NCBI RefSeq assembly: GCF_046591575.1
Contig: NZ_JBIQWA010000005.1
Coordinates: 410,966 to 474,965, forward strand
From: Marivita sp046591575
Lineage (GTDB): Bacteria; Pseudomonadota; Alphaproteobacteria; Rhodobacterales; Rhodobacteraceae
Direction of reading: 5' to 3'
DNA length: 64,000 nucleotides
Below are positions 27,817 through 37,057 of the stretch, piece after piece. Position 1 is the first letter of the stretch; each line of letters begins with the position of its first letter. The notes under the pieces are model-generated. The model saw only the letters and a list, made by a program, of their open reading frames with translations, ran no database searches and had not been told where the DNA came from. The position numbers and the translations under genes were made by a program.

Positions 27817-29225
27817 GATGCGAACTTGTCGATCAGACGCAGCTCGGCAATGCGTTCGACCTGTTTGCACGCCTCGGCAAACTCTGTGCCGCGGTCATTG
27901 TCGATACGGCGATAGAACGCCTCAAGGATTGACGCCTTTGTGTTGTCCTTGACGGCGATGATGAAAGGAAACCCGTGCCGCGCCACATATTGCGCGTTCA
28001 GGTCCTGGAACGTCTCGCGCTCTTGATCAGTCAACAGATCAAGACCCGCGCCCGCTTGTTCGGCGGTGCTTTCCGCAGTCAATTTTCCCGCAGCAGCCAG
28101 TTTACCCGCCAAATCCGGGTGCGCCGTCAGAACAGACAGCCGTTGTTCTTCTGACGCGGACCGGAACACCCGCGCCAGCGCATTGTGAACCCCGGTGGCG
28201 GTGTCATGCGTTGGACCAAGCTCCAGCGCATGCGCGGCTTCTGCGATCCAGGCACTGTGTTCAAAAATGCCGCCAAACTCTGCCACAAAGGTGTCGCGAT
28301 CCATTTCCGACGGACGCGGTTTGGTTGTCGGCGGGTGCTGTTTGGCCCAGTGGTCGGCAATCTGTTCGCGTGTTGCAAACCAGACGCCGTCATGCGCCTT
28401 GAAATGTTCGATCGCGCGCTGAAGCGCAATCGCGCGACCGGGACGCCCGATCAGGCGGCAATGCAGACCAATGGACAGGATCGCAGGGTGCCCTGCCTGC
28501 CCTTCGGCATACAGCATGTCGAAGCTGTCTTTGAGATAGCTTTCGAATTGGCGGCCATTGGTGTAACCGGCCTGAATAGCAAACCTCATGTCGTTACAGT
28601 CCATGGTATAGGGCACGATCAACTGATCCTTGCCCCCCGCTTTGACCCAGTAGGGCAGATCGTCAGCATAGCTGTCGGCGATATAGGCAAAATCGCCCTC
28701 CTCCGCCGCCAGATCGACGGTGTTCATAGAGCATCGCCCTGTGTACCAGCCGCGCGGTGGAGCCCCGGTGACCTCGGTGTGCAGGCGAATAGCCTCTTGG
28801 ATCTGGGCGCGCTCTTCCTCAGGTGGCATATCCTTGTGTTCGACCCATTTCAGGCCGTGGCTGGCAATTTCCCATCCCGACGCCTGCATGGCGGCCACCT
28901 GTCCCGGCGCACGCGCCAAGGCGGTGGCAACACCGTAGACCGTAATCGGCAAATCGCCCAACAAACGATGAACGCGCCAAAAACCGGCCCGCGCGCCATA
29001 GTCATAGATTGATTCCATGTTCCAGTGACGTTGACCTGGCCAAGGCGCGGCACCGGTGATCTCGGACAGAAATGCTTCGGACGCGGCGTCCCCGTGCAAG
29101 ATGTTGTTTTCGCCACCTTCTTCGTAGTTCAAGACAATCTGGACTGCTATTTTAGCCCCGTTCGGCCAGGTCACGGCGGGGGGCGTTGGTCCATACCCTG
29201 TCAAATCGCGTGGATAACGAGCCAT
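27813..29225 (-). CDS. puuE-uraD: Fused allantoinase (PuuE) and OHCU decarboxylase (UraD)
   Basis: A 470-aa bifunctional protein. Residues 1 to about 305 are the metal-independent, polysaccharide-deacetylase-like allantoinase PuuE (YPRDLTGYGPTPP, WNMESIYDYGARAGFWR, ASHGLKWVEH). Residues about 310-470 are 2-oxo-4-hydroxy-4-carboxy-5-ureidoimidazoline decarboxylase (FEHSAWIAEAA with the catalytic His, then HPDLA and GFPFIIAVK). The two domains catalyse consecutive steps: OHCU to (S)-allantoin, then allantoin to allantoate. AAAAGGAAAAGAG precedes the ATG at 29225. It is divergent from hiuH, which makes the substrate of the UraD half, and coupled to allA. Confidence 0.94.
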   Translation of the reverse strand: MARYPRDLTGYGPTPPAVTWPNGAKIAVQIVLNYEEGGENNILHGDAASEAFLSEITGAAPWPGQRHWNMESIYDYGARAGFWRVHRLLGDLPITVYGVATALARAPGQVAAMQASGWEIASHGLKWVEHKDMPPEEERAQIQEAIRLHTEVTGAPPRGWYTGRCSMNTVDLAAEEGDFAYIADSYADDLPYWVKAGGKDQLIVPYTMDCNDMRFAIQAGYTNGRQFESYLKDSFDMLYAEGQAGHPAILSIGLHCRLIGRPGRAIALQRAIEHFKAHDGVWFATREQIADHWAKQHPPTTKPRPSEMDRDTFVAEFGGIFEHSAWIAEAAHALELGPTHDTATGVHNALARVFRSASEEQRLSVLTAHPDLAGKLAAAGKLTAESTAEQAGAGLDLLTDQERETFQDLNAQYVARHGFPFIIAVKDNTKASILEAFYRRIDNDRGTEFAEACKQVERIAELRLIDKFAS

Positions 29226-29372
29226 GTCTCTTTTCCTTTTTACTTCCACTCCTCAATAGAGCAAAACAATCAAGTAGTTTTTCAAAAAAAACTTAAAACA
29301 GCCTCTTGTGTATCGGGCTTTGACGCCAACCGATGCTCTGGCACACATATATCAAACTTGATGGAGCGTAAT

Positions 29373-29726
29373 ATGAGCGGTTATCTGACGACACATGTCC
29401 TCGACACGGCGCGGGGGTGCCCGGCCAAAGGTCTTAGGATCGAATTGTTCCGTCTACAAGGTGAGGCGCGAACACATCTCAAGACCCTGACGACCAATGA
29501 TGATGGCCGCACCGATGAACAGATCCTGCCGGAAGCCGAATTTGAAACCGGTGTCTACGAGCTGGTGTTTCACGCCGGTAACTATCTGACCGCATCCGGC
29601 ACACCAGCCGAAGACCCGCGCTTTCTGGATGTTGTACCGCTGCGTTTTGGCATGTCTGAGGCATCACATTACCATGTGCCTCTTTTGCTTTCTCCGTTCG
29701 GCTATTCCACCTATCGCGGCAGTTAA
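29373..29726 (+). CDS. hiuH: 5-hydroxyisourate hydrolase
   Basis: Transthyretin-like enzyme that hydrolyses 5-hydroxyisourate, the unstable product of urate oxidation, to OHCU. It is 117 aa. The N-terminal LTTHVLDTARGCPA and the C-terminal tetrapeptide YRGS are the diagnostic HIUase signatures distinguishing it from transthyretin. No signal peptide, so cytoplasmic. A TGGAG sits six bases before the ATG at 29373. It is divergent from puuE-uraD and overlaps the end of the convergent LysR gene by four bases. Confidence 0.95.
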   Translation: MSGYLTTHVLDTARGCPAKGLRIELFRLQGEARTHLKTLTTNDDGRTDEQILPEAEFETGVYELVFHAGNYLTASGTPAEDPRFLDVVPLRFGMSEASHYHVPLLLSPFGYSTYRGS

Positions 29727-30631
29727 ACCGCGCTGACCACATCCGAGATTTCCTCGATGATGTATTCCATGAAAAGGCGGGTTTTCGGGTCCTGCCTTTT
29801 ACGGTGCGTGAAAAGACACGCCATCTGGATCGGCTCCGGCGGCGTCTCTTCGGCGACCGGCACAAGACGCCCGTTCCGCAGGTGATCGCTGACCTCGAAA
29901 ATCGGCTTCATGGCGATGCCATGTCCGTGCAATGCCCAATCCGTCAGGACATCTCCGTCATCGGATTCGTAGCGCCCGGTGACGCGAAACTTCTTGGGAC
30001 CGTCCTCTGTGACCAGACGCCATTGAAACTCCGTCGCGCCGGGAAACCTCAGGTTGAGGCACTCATGATTGTCTGAAATCAGCGCCGTCCCGTCTTTGGG
30101 ATGGCCCTTGCGTTTCACATATTCCGGCGACGCACAAAGGACTCGCGCGACATCGGCAATCTTGCGAATGCGCAGATTGCTGTCTTTTGGGTTGCCCAGG
30201 TAAAACGCAAGATCAAGCCCCTCTGTGGTCAGATCCACCTTCCGGTCCGTCATCCTGAGCCGCATGTTCACTTCGGGATACATCTCAAGAAACCCCGGAA
30301 CCTGAGGTGCGATAAGCCGTCGGCCCACCCCCAGCGGTGCCGCGACATATAGCGATCCCTTGGGGTTGTCGGTCATGTTGATCACGCGCGCCTCGGCTTT
30401 TTCAACGGCGTCCAGAACGTCGCAGGCGGCGTCAAAAAATGTTTTGCCCTGATCGGTTGGTGTCAGGCTGCGCGTTGTGCGCTGAAACAGGCGAACGCCC
30501 AGATGTTCCTCAAGTTGCGAAATGCGCGATGATGTAACCGCAGGTGAGATTCGCAAATCACGTCCCGCGGCGGACATACTGCCAAGCTCGTAGACGCGCA
30601 CAAAGGTTCGTATGTTATCGAGATAGGACAT
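29723..30631 (-). CDS. LysR-family transcriptional regulator
   Basis: LTTR, 302 aa: N-terminal winged HTH (YLDNIRTFVRVYELGSMSAA, then SPAVTSSRISQLEEHLG) and a LysR substrate-binding domain of the CrgA-like group. The ATG at 30631 is chosen because the HTH starts directly; the 39-residue extension upstream is not LysR-like. It lies between hiuH (convergent) and puuD (divergent, 100 bases), so local control of urate genes is likely but unproven. Confidence 0.88.
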   Translation of the reverse strand: MSYLDNIRTFVRVYELGSMSAAGRDLRISPAVTSSRISQLEEHLGVRLFQRTTRSLTPTDQGKTFFDAACDVLDAVEKAEARVINMTDNPKGSLYVAAPLGVGRRLIAPQVPGFLEMYPEVNMRLRMTDRKVDLTTEGLDLAFYLGNPKDSNLRIRKIADVARVLCASPEYVKRKGHPKDGTALISDNHECLNLRFPGATEFQWRLVTEDGPKKFRVTGRYESDDGDVLTDWALHGHGIAMKPIFEVSDHLRNGRLVPVAEETPPEPIQMACLFTHRKRQDPKTRLFMEYIIEEISDVVSAV

Positions 30632-30731
30632 TATTCTGATTTTTTTGATGCTGCTTGGCGTTTGACATGCATAGCAGAACAATTTTACGGCGGATAGAGT
30701 GCTGTCAAACACAGGTTTTGGAGGGACCCCC

Positions 30732-31964
30732 ATGTATGATTTGGCCATTTTATGGGACTGGATCGCGTTTTCGGTTCGCTGGCTTCATGTCATCACAGCA
30801 ATGGCCTGGATCGGCGCATCGTTCTATTTCATCGCGCTTGATCTGATGCTTAAACCCAATGATGCCTTGCCCGAAGGCGCTTATGGCGAAGAATGGGAAG
30901 TGCATGGCGGCGGGTTTTACCACACCGTCAAATATATGGTGGCCCCGGCCCGGATGCCCGAGCATCTGACCTGGCACAAATGGCAAAGCTACACCACCTG
31001 GCTTTCCGGTGCGGCGCTTTTGATGATCATTTACTGGGTCGGTGGTGAACTTTACCTGCTTGACCCCACAAAGGTTGACCTGTCCCTGTGGCAGGGCATC
31101 GCGATCTCGGCAGGGTCATTGACGATCGGATGGTTGCTGTATGATGCGATGTGCAAATCCCGGCTCAGCGAACAACCCACACTGCTGATGCTGCTGTTGT
31201 TTGTGATCCTGGTGATCATGTCCTGGGGCTACAATCAGATCTTCACCGGCCGCGCTGCGCTGCTGCATCTGGGGGCCTTTACCGCAACGATCATGACGGC
31301 CAATGTGTTTTTTCAGATCATGCCGAACCAGCGGATCGTGGTCGAGGACCTCAAGGCGGGCCGAACACCGGATGCCAAATACGGCAAGATCGCCAAGGTC
31401 CGGTCAACGCATAACAATTACCTGACGCTCCCGGTGGTGTTCCTGATGCTGTCAAACCACTACCCGCTGTCGTTCGGCACAGAATTCGCCTGGATTATTG
31501 CAAGCCTGATTTTTCTGACCGGTGTCACCATCCGGCATTATTTCAACACGATGCACAAAACCGGAACCGGTCCGCACTGGACCTGGGCGGTGACGGTCTT
31601 GTTGATGGTGGCCATTGCCTGGTTGTCGACCGTCAGAACAGGCGAAACCTGGGACGAGGCCGAAGCCAGACAGCTGACACCCTACGAACTGCAATTCGCG
31701 TCCGCCGACGGGTTTGAAGACGCCTATGACGTCGTGGTCGGAAATTGCTCCATGTGTCACGCGCGCGAACCTGTCTGGGGCAACATGCAATGGGCCCCCA
31801 AGGGCGTTCACCTTGAAACACCGGGGGATGTTGCGCGTCATGCCAGCGATATTTACCTGCAGGCGGGTGTCAGCCACGCGATGCCCCCGCCGAACGCGGT
31901 CCAGATGGATGACGAGGCGCGACGCGCCATCATCGCCTGGGTCCGCGAAGTCCGGGATCAATAA
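30732..31964 (+). CDS. puuD: Membrane urate oxidase with cytochrome c domain
   Basis: PuuD oxidises urate to 5-hydroxyisourate and passes electrons to the respiratory chain instead of O2, unlike soluble uricase. It is 410 aa: about eight or nine hydrophobic helices in residues 1-310 (urate hydroxylase PuuD domain, with WLHVITAMAWIGASFYFIALD near the start), then a cytochrome c domain with the heme motif CSMCH (C339, C342, H343) and a probable Met ligand in HAMPPPNA. GGAGGG precedes the ATG. With HiuH and PuuE-UraD it completes urate to allantoate. Confidence 0.93.
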   Translation: MYDLAILWDWIAFSVRWLHVITAMAWIGASFYFIALDLMLKPNDALPEGAYGEEWEVHGGGFYHTVKYMVAPARMPEHLTWHKWQSYTTWLSGAALLMIIYWVGGELYLLDPTKVDLSLWQGIAISAGSLTIGWLLYDAMCKSRLSEQPTLLMLLLFVILVIMSWGYNQIFTGRAALLHLGAFTATIMTANVFFQIMPNQRIVVEDLKAGRTPDAKYGKIAKVRSTHNNYLTLPVVFLMLSNHYPLSFGTEFAWIIASLIFLTGVTIRHYFNTMHKTGTGPHWTWAVTVLLMVAIAWLSTVRTGETWDEAEARQLTPYELQFASADGFEDAYDVVVGNCSMCHAREPVWGNMQWAPKGVHLETPGDVARHASDIYLQAGVSHAMPPPNAVQMDDEARRAIIAWVREVRDQ

Positions 31965-32028
31965 CAGACGGACGGCCGGTCTTTTCCGGCACCGGCAAGG
32001 CCCTTGGCGGCGCGTTTGACGGCGGATG

Positions 32029-32835
32029 TCACCCGTCCCGGTCGAAAATCCATTGCACTTCCGGCGCGGGTACAAATCGCCACTTGCGCAAGGGGCCGGC
32101 CATGACATTCAGGTAATACATCTCAAACCCATATGGCGCGCCACAGGGATGATGCCCGCGCGGAACAAGCACCACATCCCCGTCAGACACCGCCATGGTT
32201 TCGTCAAGCAGGCGGTCATCTGTATAGACCCGCTGGACACCAAAGCCGGATGACGGGTTCAGACGGTGATAATAGGTTTCCTCAAGATAGGTGATGCGCG
32301 GAAAATCATCTTCATCATGGCGGTGGCTGGGAAAGGACGACCAGTGACCCGCGGGCGTGAACACTTCGGTGACAAGCAAACTGTCCGCGTAATCTTCGGC
32401 CTCCATCGCGATATTGTTGATATACCGCGTGTTGGTCCCGATGCCGCGATCGGTCAATGTGATCCCGTCCGGCCCAATCCGACGCGCCGGATGGCCGCCA
32501 CGCCCGGGTGCAGAACATACCGCAATCACGCAATCCGTTTGCGCAACGGCGGTCCAGTCGCTGTTATTGGGCAGGTAAAGACAATGTGGCGGGGTTTTTT
32601 CGAACACGCTCTGCCGCTCTCCGAGCACACCCCACTCTTGCCCAGCCCCTTTGATGTTTGCCTTGCCCTCGATCATAACAAGAATGACTTCGCGCGTGCC
32701 GGTGTGTTCGCTGGCGGTATCACCGGGCTGGAGCCGGTACACGGAAAAACCGACATACCGCCAACCTGCGTTTGCGGGCGTGATCTCGTGTACCTTGCCT
32801 CTGGTGCCGAACGGTTTTCTGAGCAGATCAGGCAT
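32029..32835 (-). CDS. iolB: 5-deoxy-glucuronate isomerase
   Basis: IolB isomerises 5-deoxy-glucuronate to 5-dehydro-2-deoxy-gluconate in myo-inositol breakdown. It is 268 aa, a bicupin. SSFPSHRHDEDDFPR has the metal-binding His/Asp cluster, and VLVPRGHHPCGAPYGFEMYYLNVMAGP is a strong IolB signature. The ATG at 32835 is preferred over that at 32841 because the AGGAG lies 6 bases before the former and directly touches the latter. No other iol gene is in the window, so it is either an isolated member of a scattered pathway or part of a set beyond this region. Confidence 0.9.
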   Translation of the reverse strand: MPDLLRKPFGTRGKVHEITPANAGWRYVGFSVYRLQPGDTASEHTGTREVILVMIEGKANIKGAGQEWGVLGERQSVFEKTPPHCLYLPNNSDWTAVAQTDCVIAVCSAPGRGGHPARRIGPDGITLTDRGIGTNTRYINNIAMEAEDYADSLLVTEVFTPAGHWSSFPSHRHDEDDFPRITYLEETYYHRLNPSSGFGVQRVYTDDRLLDETMAVSDGDVVLVPRGHHPCGAPYGFEMYYLNVMAGPLRKWRFVPAPEVQWIFDRDG

Positions 32836-33232
32836 CGCCATCTCCTAATGTTCGAACCCCAAGATGACTGCGTCGGTCTTTGGGCCAATCGCGGGTGGGG
32901 TGCGTTTTTTGCACCCATATTCCGATGAACAATACACAGGCATATTCAGGATCGCCACCGGGCATTGAGTGATGGCGGCACCGATGTGCATCCGAATGCA
33001 GGGTCAGGTCCGTAAAAGCCCGACCTTCCTTACCAACAGCCGGTTTTGGCATGAACCCTGCGCAGTTTTTGTCGTTCTGACCGGGAAACAGTCTCAGACA
33101 TGGCTGCATTGTCTTGTATTTCGCCGTTCATTGTTCAACACATTCACGCGCAATATCCAAAGGCCGCGTCCGTGTCGCGCACAGCGCGCAGGACGGGGTC
33201 ACTATAAAAATGTTCTCAACGGGGAGAGATAC
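32836..33232. other. 397-bp intergenic region between iolB and the Liv-type operon
   Basis: It separates divergent iolB and the substrate-binding protein gene, so it must hold both promoters. The only clear structure is a hairpin at 32898-32916 (GGGTGC/GCACCC with a T-rich loop). I find no convincing ORF; frames crossing it lack ribosome-binding sites. Confidence 0.5.
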
Positions 33233-34363
33233 GTGAAAAAGCTATTCATGGCGACCGCCGCTTTGGCCTTGGGCGCGACAACGGCGCTGGCCGATACAAA
33301 GATCGGTATGATTACTACGCTATCAGGTGGCGGTGCCGGTCTGGGCATTGATGTGCGCGACGGGTTTATGCTGGCCATCGAACAGTCGGGCCGCAGCGAT
33401 GTCGACGTTGTCATTGAAGACGACCAGCGAAAGCCGGACATCGCGGTGCAGCTCGCCGATAAGATGGTGCAATCTGAACGGGTCGATATCCTGACCGGAA
33501 TAATCTGGTCCAACCTTGCCATGGCGGTTGTTCCCAGCGTGACAGCGCAGGGCAAATTCTACATCTCGCCAAATGCAGGCCCATCCGCATTGGCCGGTCG
33601 GGGCTGTAACGCAAATTACTTCAATGTCGCCTGGCAGAACGACAACCTGCACGAAGCCGCCGGCGCATATGCAACTGAGGCTGGCTACACCAACAGCTTT
33701 ATCCTTGCGCCGAATTACCCGGCTGGCAAAGACGCTTTGACCGGCTACAAACGCATGTTCAAAGGTGATCTGGCCGGCGAGATTTATACCCAGCTGGGAC
33801 AAACCGACTATGCCGCCGAAATCGCTCAGATCCGGGCGTCCGGTGCGGACAGCGTGTTCTTCTTCCTGCCCGGCGGCATGGGGATCTCGTTTCTCAAGCA
33901 ATATGCCGACAGTGGTGTGGACCTGCCGGTTGTCGGACCCGCGTTTTCGTTTGATCAGGGGATCTTGCAGGCCGTTGGCGACGCAGCCTTGGGCGTGGTA
34001 AACACCAGCCAGTGGAACAAGGATATCGACACCCCGGCAAACGCGGCCTTTGTCGACAGCTTTGTTGCCAAATACGACCGTCTGCCGTCGCTCTATGCAA
34101 GCCAGGGCTTTGATACAGCCCAGCTTATCCTGTCGGCCCTGGACAAAGCCGACGTTTCGGATGCAGACGCCTTTCGCGAAGCGCTGAGAGCCGCTGATTT
34201 CGACAGCACGCGTGGCGATTTCAAATTTGGCCCCAACCACCACCCGGTGCAAACGATCTATGCCCGCGAAGTGATCAAGGAAGGGGACGTGTTCACCAAT
34301 AAGATTATCGGCGTGGCGCTTGAAGACCATGCTGATGCTTATGTCACCGACTGCAAAATGTAG
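33233..34363 (+). CDS. Branched-chain amino acid-type ABC substrate-binding protein
   Basis: Periplasmic receptor of the LivJ/LivK (Peripla_BP_6) type, 376 aa, with a signal peptide (MATAALALGATTALA, cleavage at ALA). The mature protein begins DTKIGMITTLSGGGAGLGIDVRDG. I use the GTG at 33233 because GGGGAGAG is 8 bases upstream and it gives the basic KK start of a signal peptide; an ATG at 33248 is the alternative. Closely related receptors often bind aromatic acids or amides, so leucine is not certain. It heads a five-gene unit. Confidence 0.88.
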   Translation: MKKLFMATAALALGATTALADTKIGMITTLSGGGAGLGIDVRDGFMLAIEQSGRSDVDVVIEDDQRKPDIAVQLADKMVQSERVDILTGIIWSNLAMAVVPSVTAQGKFYISPNAGPSALAGRGCNANYFNVAWQNDNLHEAAGAYATEAGYTNSFILAPNYPAGKDALTGYKRMFKGDLAGEIYTQLGQTDYAAEIAQIRASGADSVFFFLPGGMGISFLKQYADSGVDLPVVGPAFSFDQGILQAVGDAALGVVNTSQWNKDIDTPANAAFVDSFVAKYDRLPSLYASQGFDTAQLILSALDKADVSDADAFREALRAADFDSTRGDFKFGPNHHPVQTIYAREVIKEGDVFTNKIIGVALEDHADAYVTDCKM

Positions 34364-34414
34364 TCCATACGGCGCGCCGGACATCGCATCCGGCGCGCCC
34401 TGGTCGGGGCTGGC

Positions 34415-35335
34415 ATGTCTACGCTTCTTATCATCGAACAAGTTCTGAACGGGCTTCAGTTTGGCATCATGCTGTTTTTGATGGCCGCCGGACTGACGCT
34501 TATCTTTGGCGTTATGGGGCTGATCAATCTGGCGCATGGATCGCTTTACATGATCGGTGCCTTTGCAGCCGCTGCTGTTGCCGGGGCAACCGGGTCTTTT
34601 GTGCTTGCGCTGGCTGCGGCATTGACTGTTGCGGCTATCGCCGGAGCCTTGATCGAGGTTACCGTGATCCGTCGGCTTTATGGCAAAGCCCATCTGGATC
34701 AGGTGCTGGCCACGTTTGCGCTTATCCTGATCTTCTCTGAAGGCACGCGTTGGATTTTCGGCTCGTTTCCCTTGTTTCTGGATATCCCCGACGCGTTGTC
34801 CGGGCCGGTGACATTGCCAGGGGGCATTCAATACCCGCTGTATCGTCTTGCGCTTATCCTGGCCGGATTGCTGGTCGGTCTTGGTTTGTGGCGGTTCATC
34901 GAACGAACGCGGATCGGCATTCAGATCCGCGCTGGGGAAAATGACCGCGAAATGATCGCCGCTTTGGGTGTTGATATTTCGCGCCTTTACACATTCGTCT
35001 TTGCGATTGGTGCGGCATTGGCCGGTTTGGCGGGGGCATTGGTTGGGGCCATTCAATCGGTTCAGGTGGGCATGGGAGAGCCGGTTTTGATCCTTGCCTT
35101 TGTGGTGATTGTCATCGGTGGCATCGGGTCGATCAAAGGAGCGTTCATCGGGGCGCTGTTGGTCGGCTTGACCGACACGCTGGGCGGGATTTTCCTGCCG
35201 GAACTTTTCAAACTTTTCATGGAGTCCGGCGCGGCCACGCAAACCGGATCGGCTTTGGCATCGATGTCGATCTACATCCTGATGAGTATTGTGCTGATCT
35301 GGCGTCCAACCGGTTTGTTCGGAGCGCGCGCATGA
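34415..35335 (+). CDS. Liv-type ABC transporter permease (LivH family)
   Basis: Inner-membrane permease, 306 aa, about eight helices. GLTLIFGVMGLINLAHGSLYMIGAF near the N-terminus and the late GGIGSIKGAFIGALLVG block are LivH signatures. It starts 52 bases after the receptor gene and overlaps the second permease by ATGA. Confidence 0.92.
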   Translation: MSTLLIIEQVLNGLQFGIMLFLMAAGLTLIFGVMGLINLAHGSLYMIGAFAAAAVAGATGSFVLALAAALTVAAIAGALIEVTVIRRLYGKAHLDQVLATFALILIFSEGTRWIFGSFPLFLDIPDALSGPVTLPGGIQYPLYRLALILAGLLVGLGLWRFIERTRIGIQIRAGENDREMIAALGVDISRLYTFVFAIGAALAGLAGALVGAIQSVQVGMGEPVLILAFVVIVIGGIGSIKGAFIGALLVGLTDTLGGIFLPELFKLFMESGAATQTGSALASMSIYILMSIVLIWRPTGLFGARA

Positions 35336-36315
35336 TCCCGGAACGCGTTATCAACTGGGTCGTGCTTGCCGGGCTGATTGGCTTGCCGCTTTGGGCGCTG
35401 ATTGCGGATGAGCCGTTTACCATCACTTTGGTGACGCGCGCGGTCATTCTCGCGCTTGCTGCGGTGGGGCTCAATATCGCGCTTGGGATCGGGGGGCTTG
35501 TCAGCCTTGGACATGCGGTGTTTTTCGGCCTTGGTGGGTATGCAATGGGCATTCTGGCCTTCCACGCCCAAACCTATACGCCGCTTGAGTTTGCCGGTAT
35601 CTCACTGGCGGGCACCACGTCCATGCCGGTGATATGGCTGGTTGCCACGATAATTTCGGCCTGCATTGCGTGGATTATCGGGCTTTTGAGCCTGCGGACC
35701 TCGGGCGTTTATTTTATCATGATCACCTTGGCGTTCGGTCAAATGTTCTATTACTTCGCCATCTCCTGGAGCGCGTATGGCGGCGAGGACGGGTTGTCGA
35801 TCTATGTGCGCAACGGGTTTCCCGGTTTGAATACACTGGTTCCGATCCAGTTTTTCGGCGTCTGTTTCGTGTTGTTATGTCTTGTTCTGTTCCTCAAGGC
35901 ACGCTTGCAAGCGTCCGGCTTTGGTCTGGCGCTGAATGCCGCGCGACAGGTGCCGAACCGTGTTGAAACCGTGGGACTGAACCCGATGCGGTTAAAACTG
36001 GTGGCTTTTGTGCTGTCCGGCGCGGTGACAGGCCTGGCCGGGGCGCTTTTTGCTGATCTCAACCGGTTTGTGTCACCCACGATGTTCAGTTGGCAATTGT
36101 CGGGCGAATTGATCGTTCTGATCATCATTGGTGGCGTTGGCCGTCTGTTTGGCCCGGTCATTGGTGCCTGTCTGTTTGTGGCACTTGAACACTGGCTGGG
36201 GGGGCTGACCGAATTTTGGCACGTCTATCTGGGCCTGATCCTTCTGGCGATTGTGCTGTTTGCACGCGGCGGGATCATTGGCCTGCTGACGGGAAAGCAG
36301 GGGGCTCATGTCTGA
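35332..36315 (+). CDS. Liv-type ABC transporter permease (LivM family)
   Basis: Second permease, 327 aa, about nine to ten helices. AVGLNIALGIGGLVSLGHAVFFGLGGY is the LivM signature, and SGAVTGLAGALFADLNRFVSPTMF lies in the conserved cytoplasmic loop. It overlaps its neighbours at both ends, giving tight translational coupling. Confidence 0.92.
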   Translation: MIPERVINWVVLAGLIGLPLWALIADEPFTITLVTRAVILALAAVGLNIALGIGGLVSLGHAVFFGLGGYAMGILAFHAQTYTPLEFAGISLAGTTSMPVIWLVATIISACIAWIIGLLSLRTSGVYFIMITLAFGQMFYYFAISWSAYGGEDGLSIYVRNGFPGLNTLVPIQFFGVCFVLLCLVLFLKARLQASGFGLALNAARQVPNRVETVGLNPMRLKLVAFVLSGAVTGLAGALFADLNRFVSPTMFSWQLSGELIVLIIIGGVGRLFGPVIGACLFVALEHWLGGLTEFWHVYLGLILLAIVLFARGGIIGLLTGKQGAHV

Positions 36316-37057
36316 TCCCGTGCTTGCCACACACAACCTGCAAAAACGGTTTGGTGCTTTGACCGCAACGGATGACGTGTCAATTGACCTGCGCCCGCAA
36401 GAGATACACGCGGTGATCGGCCCGAATGGCGCGGGAAAATCCACGCTGATCGCCCAGATCTGCGGTGGTCTGCAGCCGGATGCCGGAACGGTGCATTTTC
36501 TGGGTCAGGACGTGACACGGCAAAGCACCGCGATACGGGCGCGCGCGGGTTTGGCCCGCACCTTTCAGATTTCGGCCCTGGCGATGGAAGATACCGTCCT
36601 TGAAAATGTGCTGCTTGGGTCATTGGGGGCCTCGGGGCGGCCATGGCGGTTTTGGCAACCTGCCCTGTCCGACAACACATTGCGCGCCAAAAGCGAGGCG
36701 GCGCTAGAGCGTGTCGGACTGGGGGATGTGCGTCATGTCCGCTGTGCGAACCTGTCCCATGGGCAACGTCGACAGCTTGAAGTCGCGGTCGCGCTCACAC
36801 TGTCTCCGAGGGCGTTTGTGATGGACGAACCCATGGCCGGTCTGGGAAGCGAAGGATCAAAACAGCTGACAGGGTTTCTTGACACGTTGCGCGATGAGGC
36901 CCCGATCCTGTTGGTGGAACACGACATGGATGCAGTGTTCGCGCTGGCCGACCGGGTCACGGTTCTGGTTTATGGACGAGTGATTGCCACCGGCAGCGTG
37001 GATGAAATCCGCGCCAACCACGAGGTGCGGCAGGCCTATCTTGGAGATGACGCATGA
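36308..37057 (+). CDS. Liv-type ABC transporter ATPase (LivG family)
   Basis: 249-aa ATPase. Walker A is GPNGAGKST (about residues 38-46), signature LSHGQRRQLEVAVAL and Walker B FVMDEPMAGLG; HDMDAVFALADRVTVL contains the switch His. The sequence RTFQISALAMEDTVLENV is typical of LivG. It overlaps livM-like and livF-like genes. Confidence 0.92.
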   Translation: MSDPVLATHNLQKRFGALTATDDVSIDLRPQEIHAVIGPNGAGKSTLIAQICGGLQPDAGTVHFLGQDVTRQSTAIRARAGLARTFQISALAMEDTVLENVLLGSLGASGRPWRFWQPALSDNTLRAKSEAALERVGLGDVRHVRCANLSHGQRRQLEVAVALTLSPRAFVMDEPMAGLGSEGSKQLTGFLDTLRDEAPILLVEHDMDAVFALADRVTVLVYGRVIATGSVDEIRANHEVRQAYLGDDA

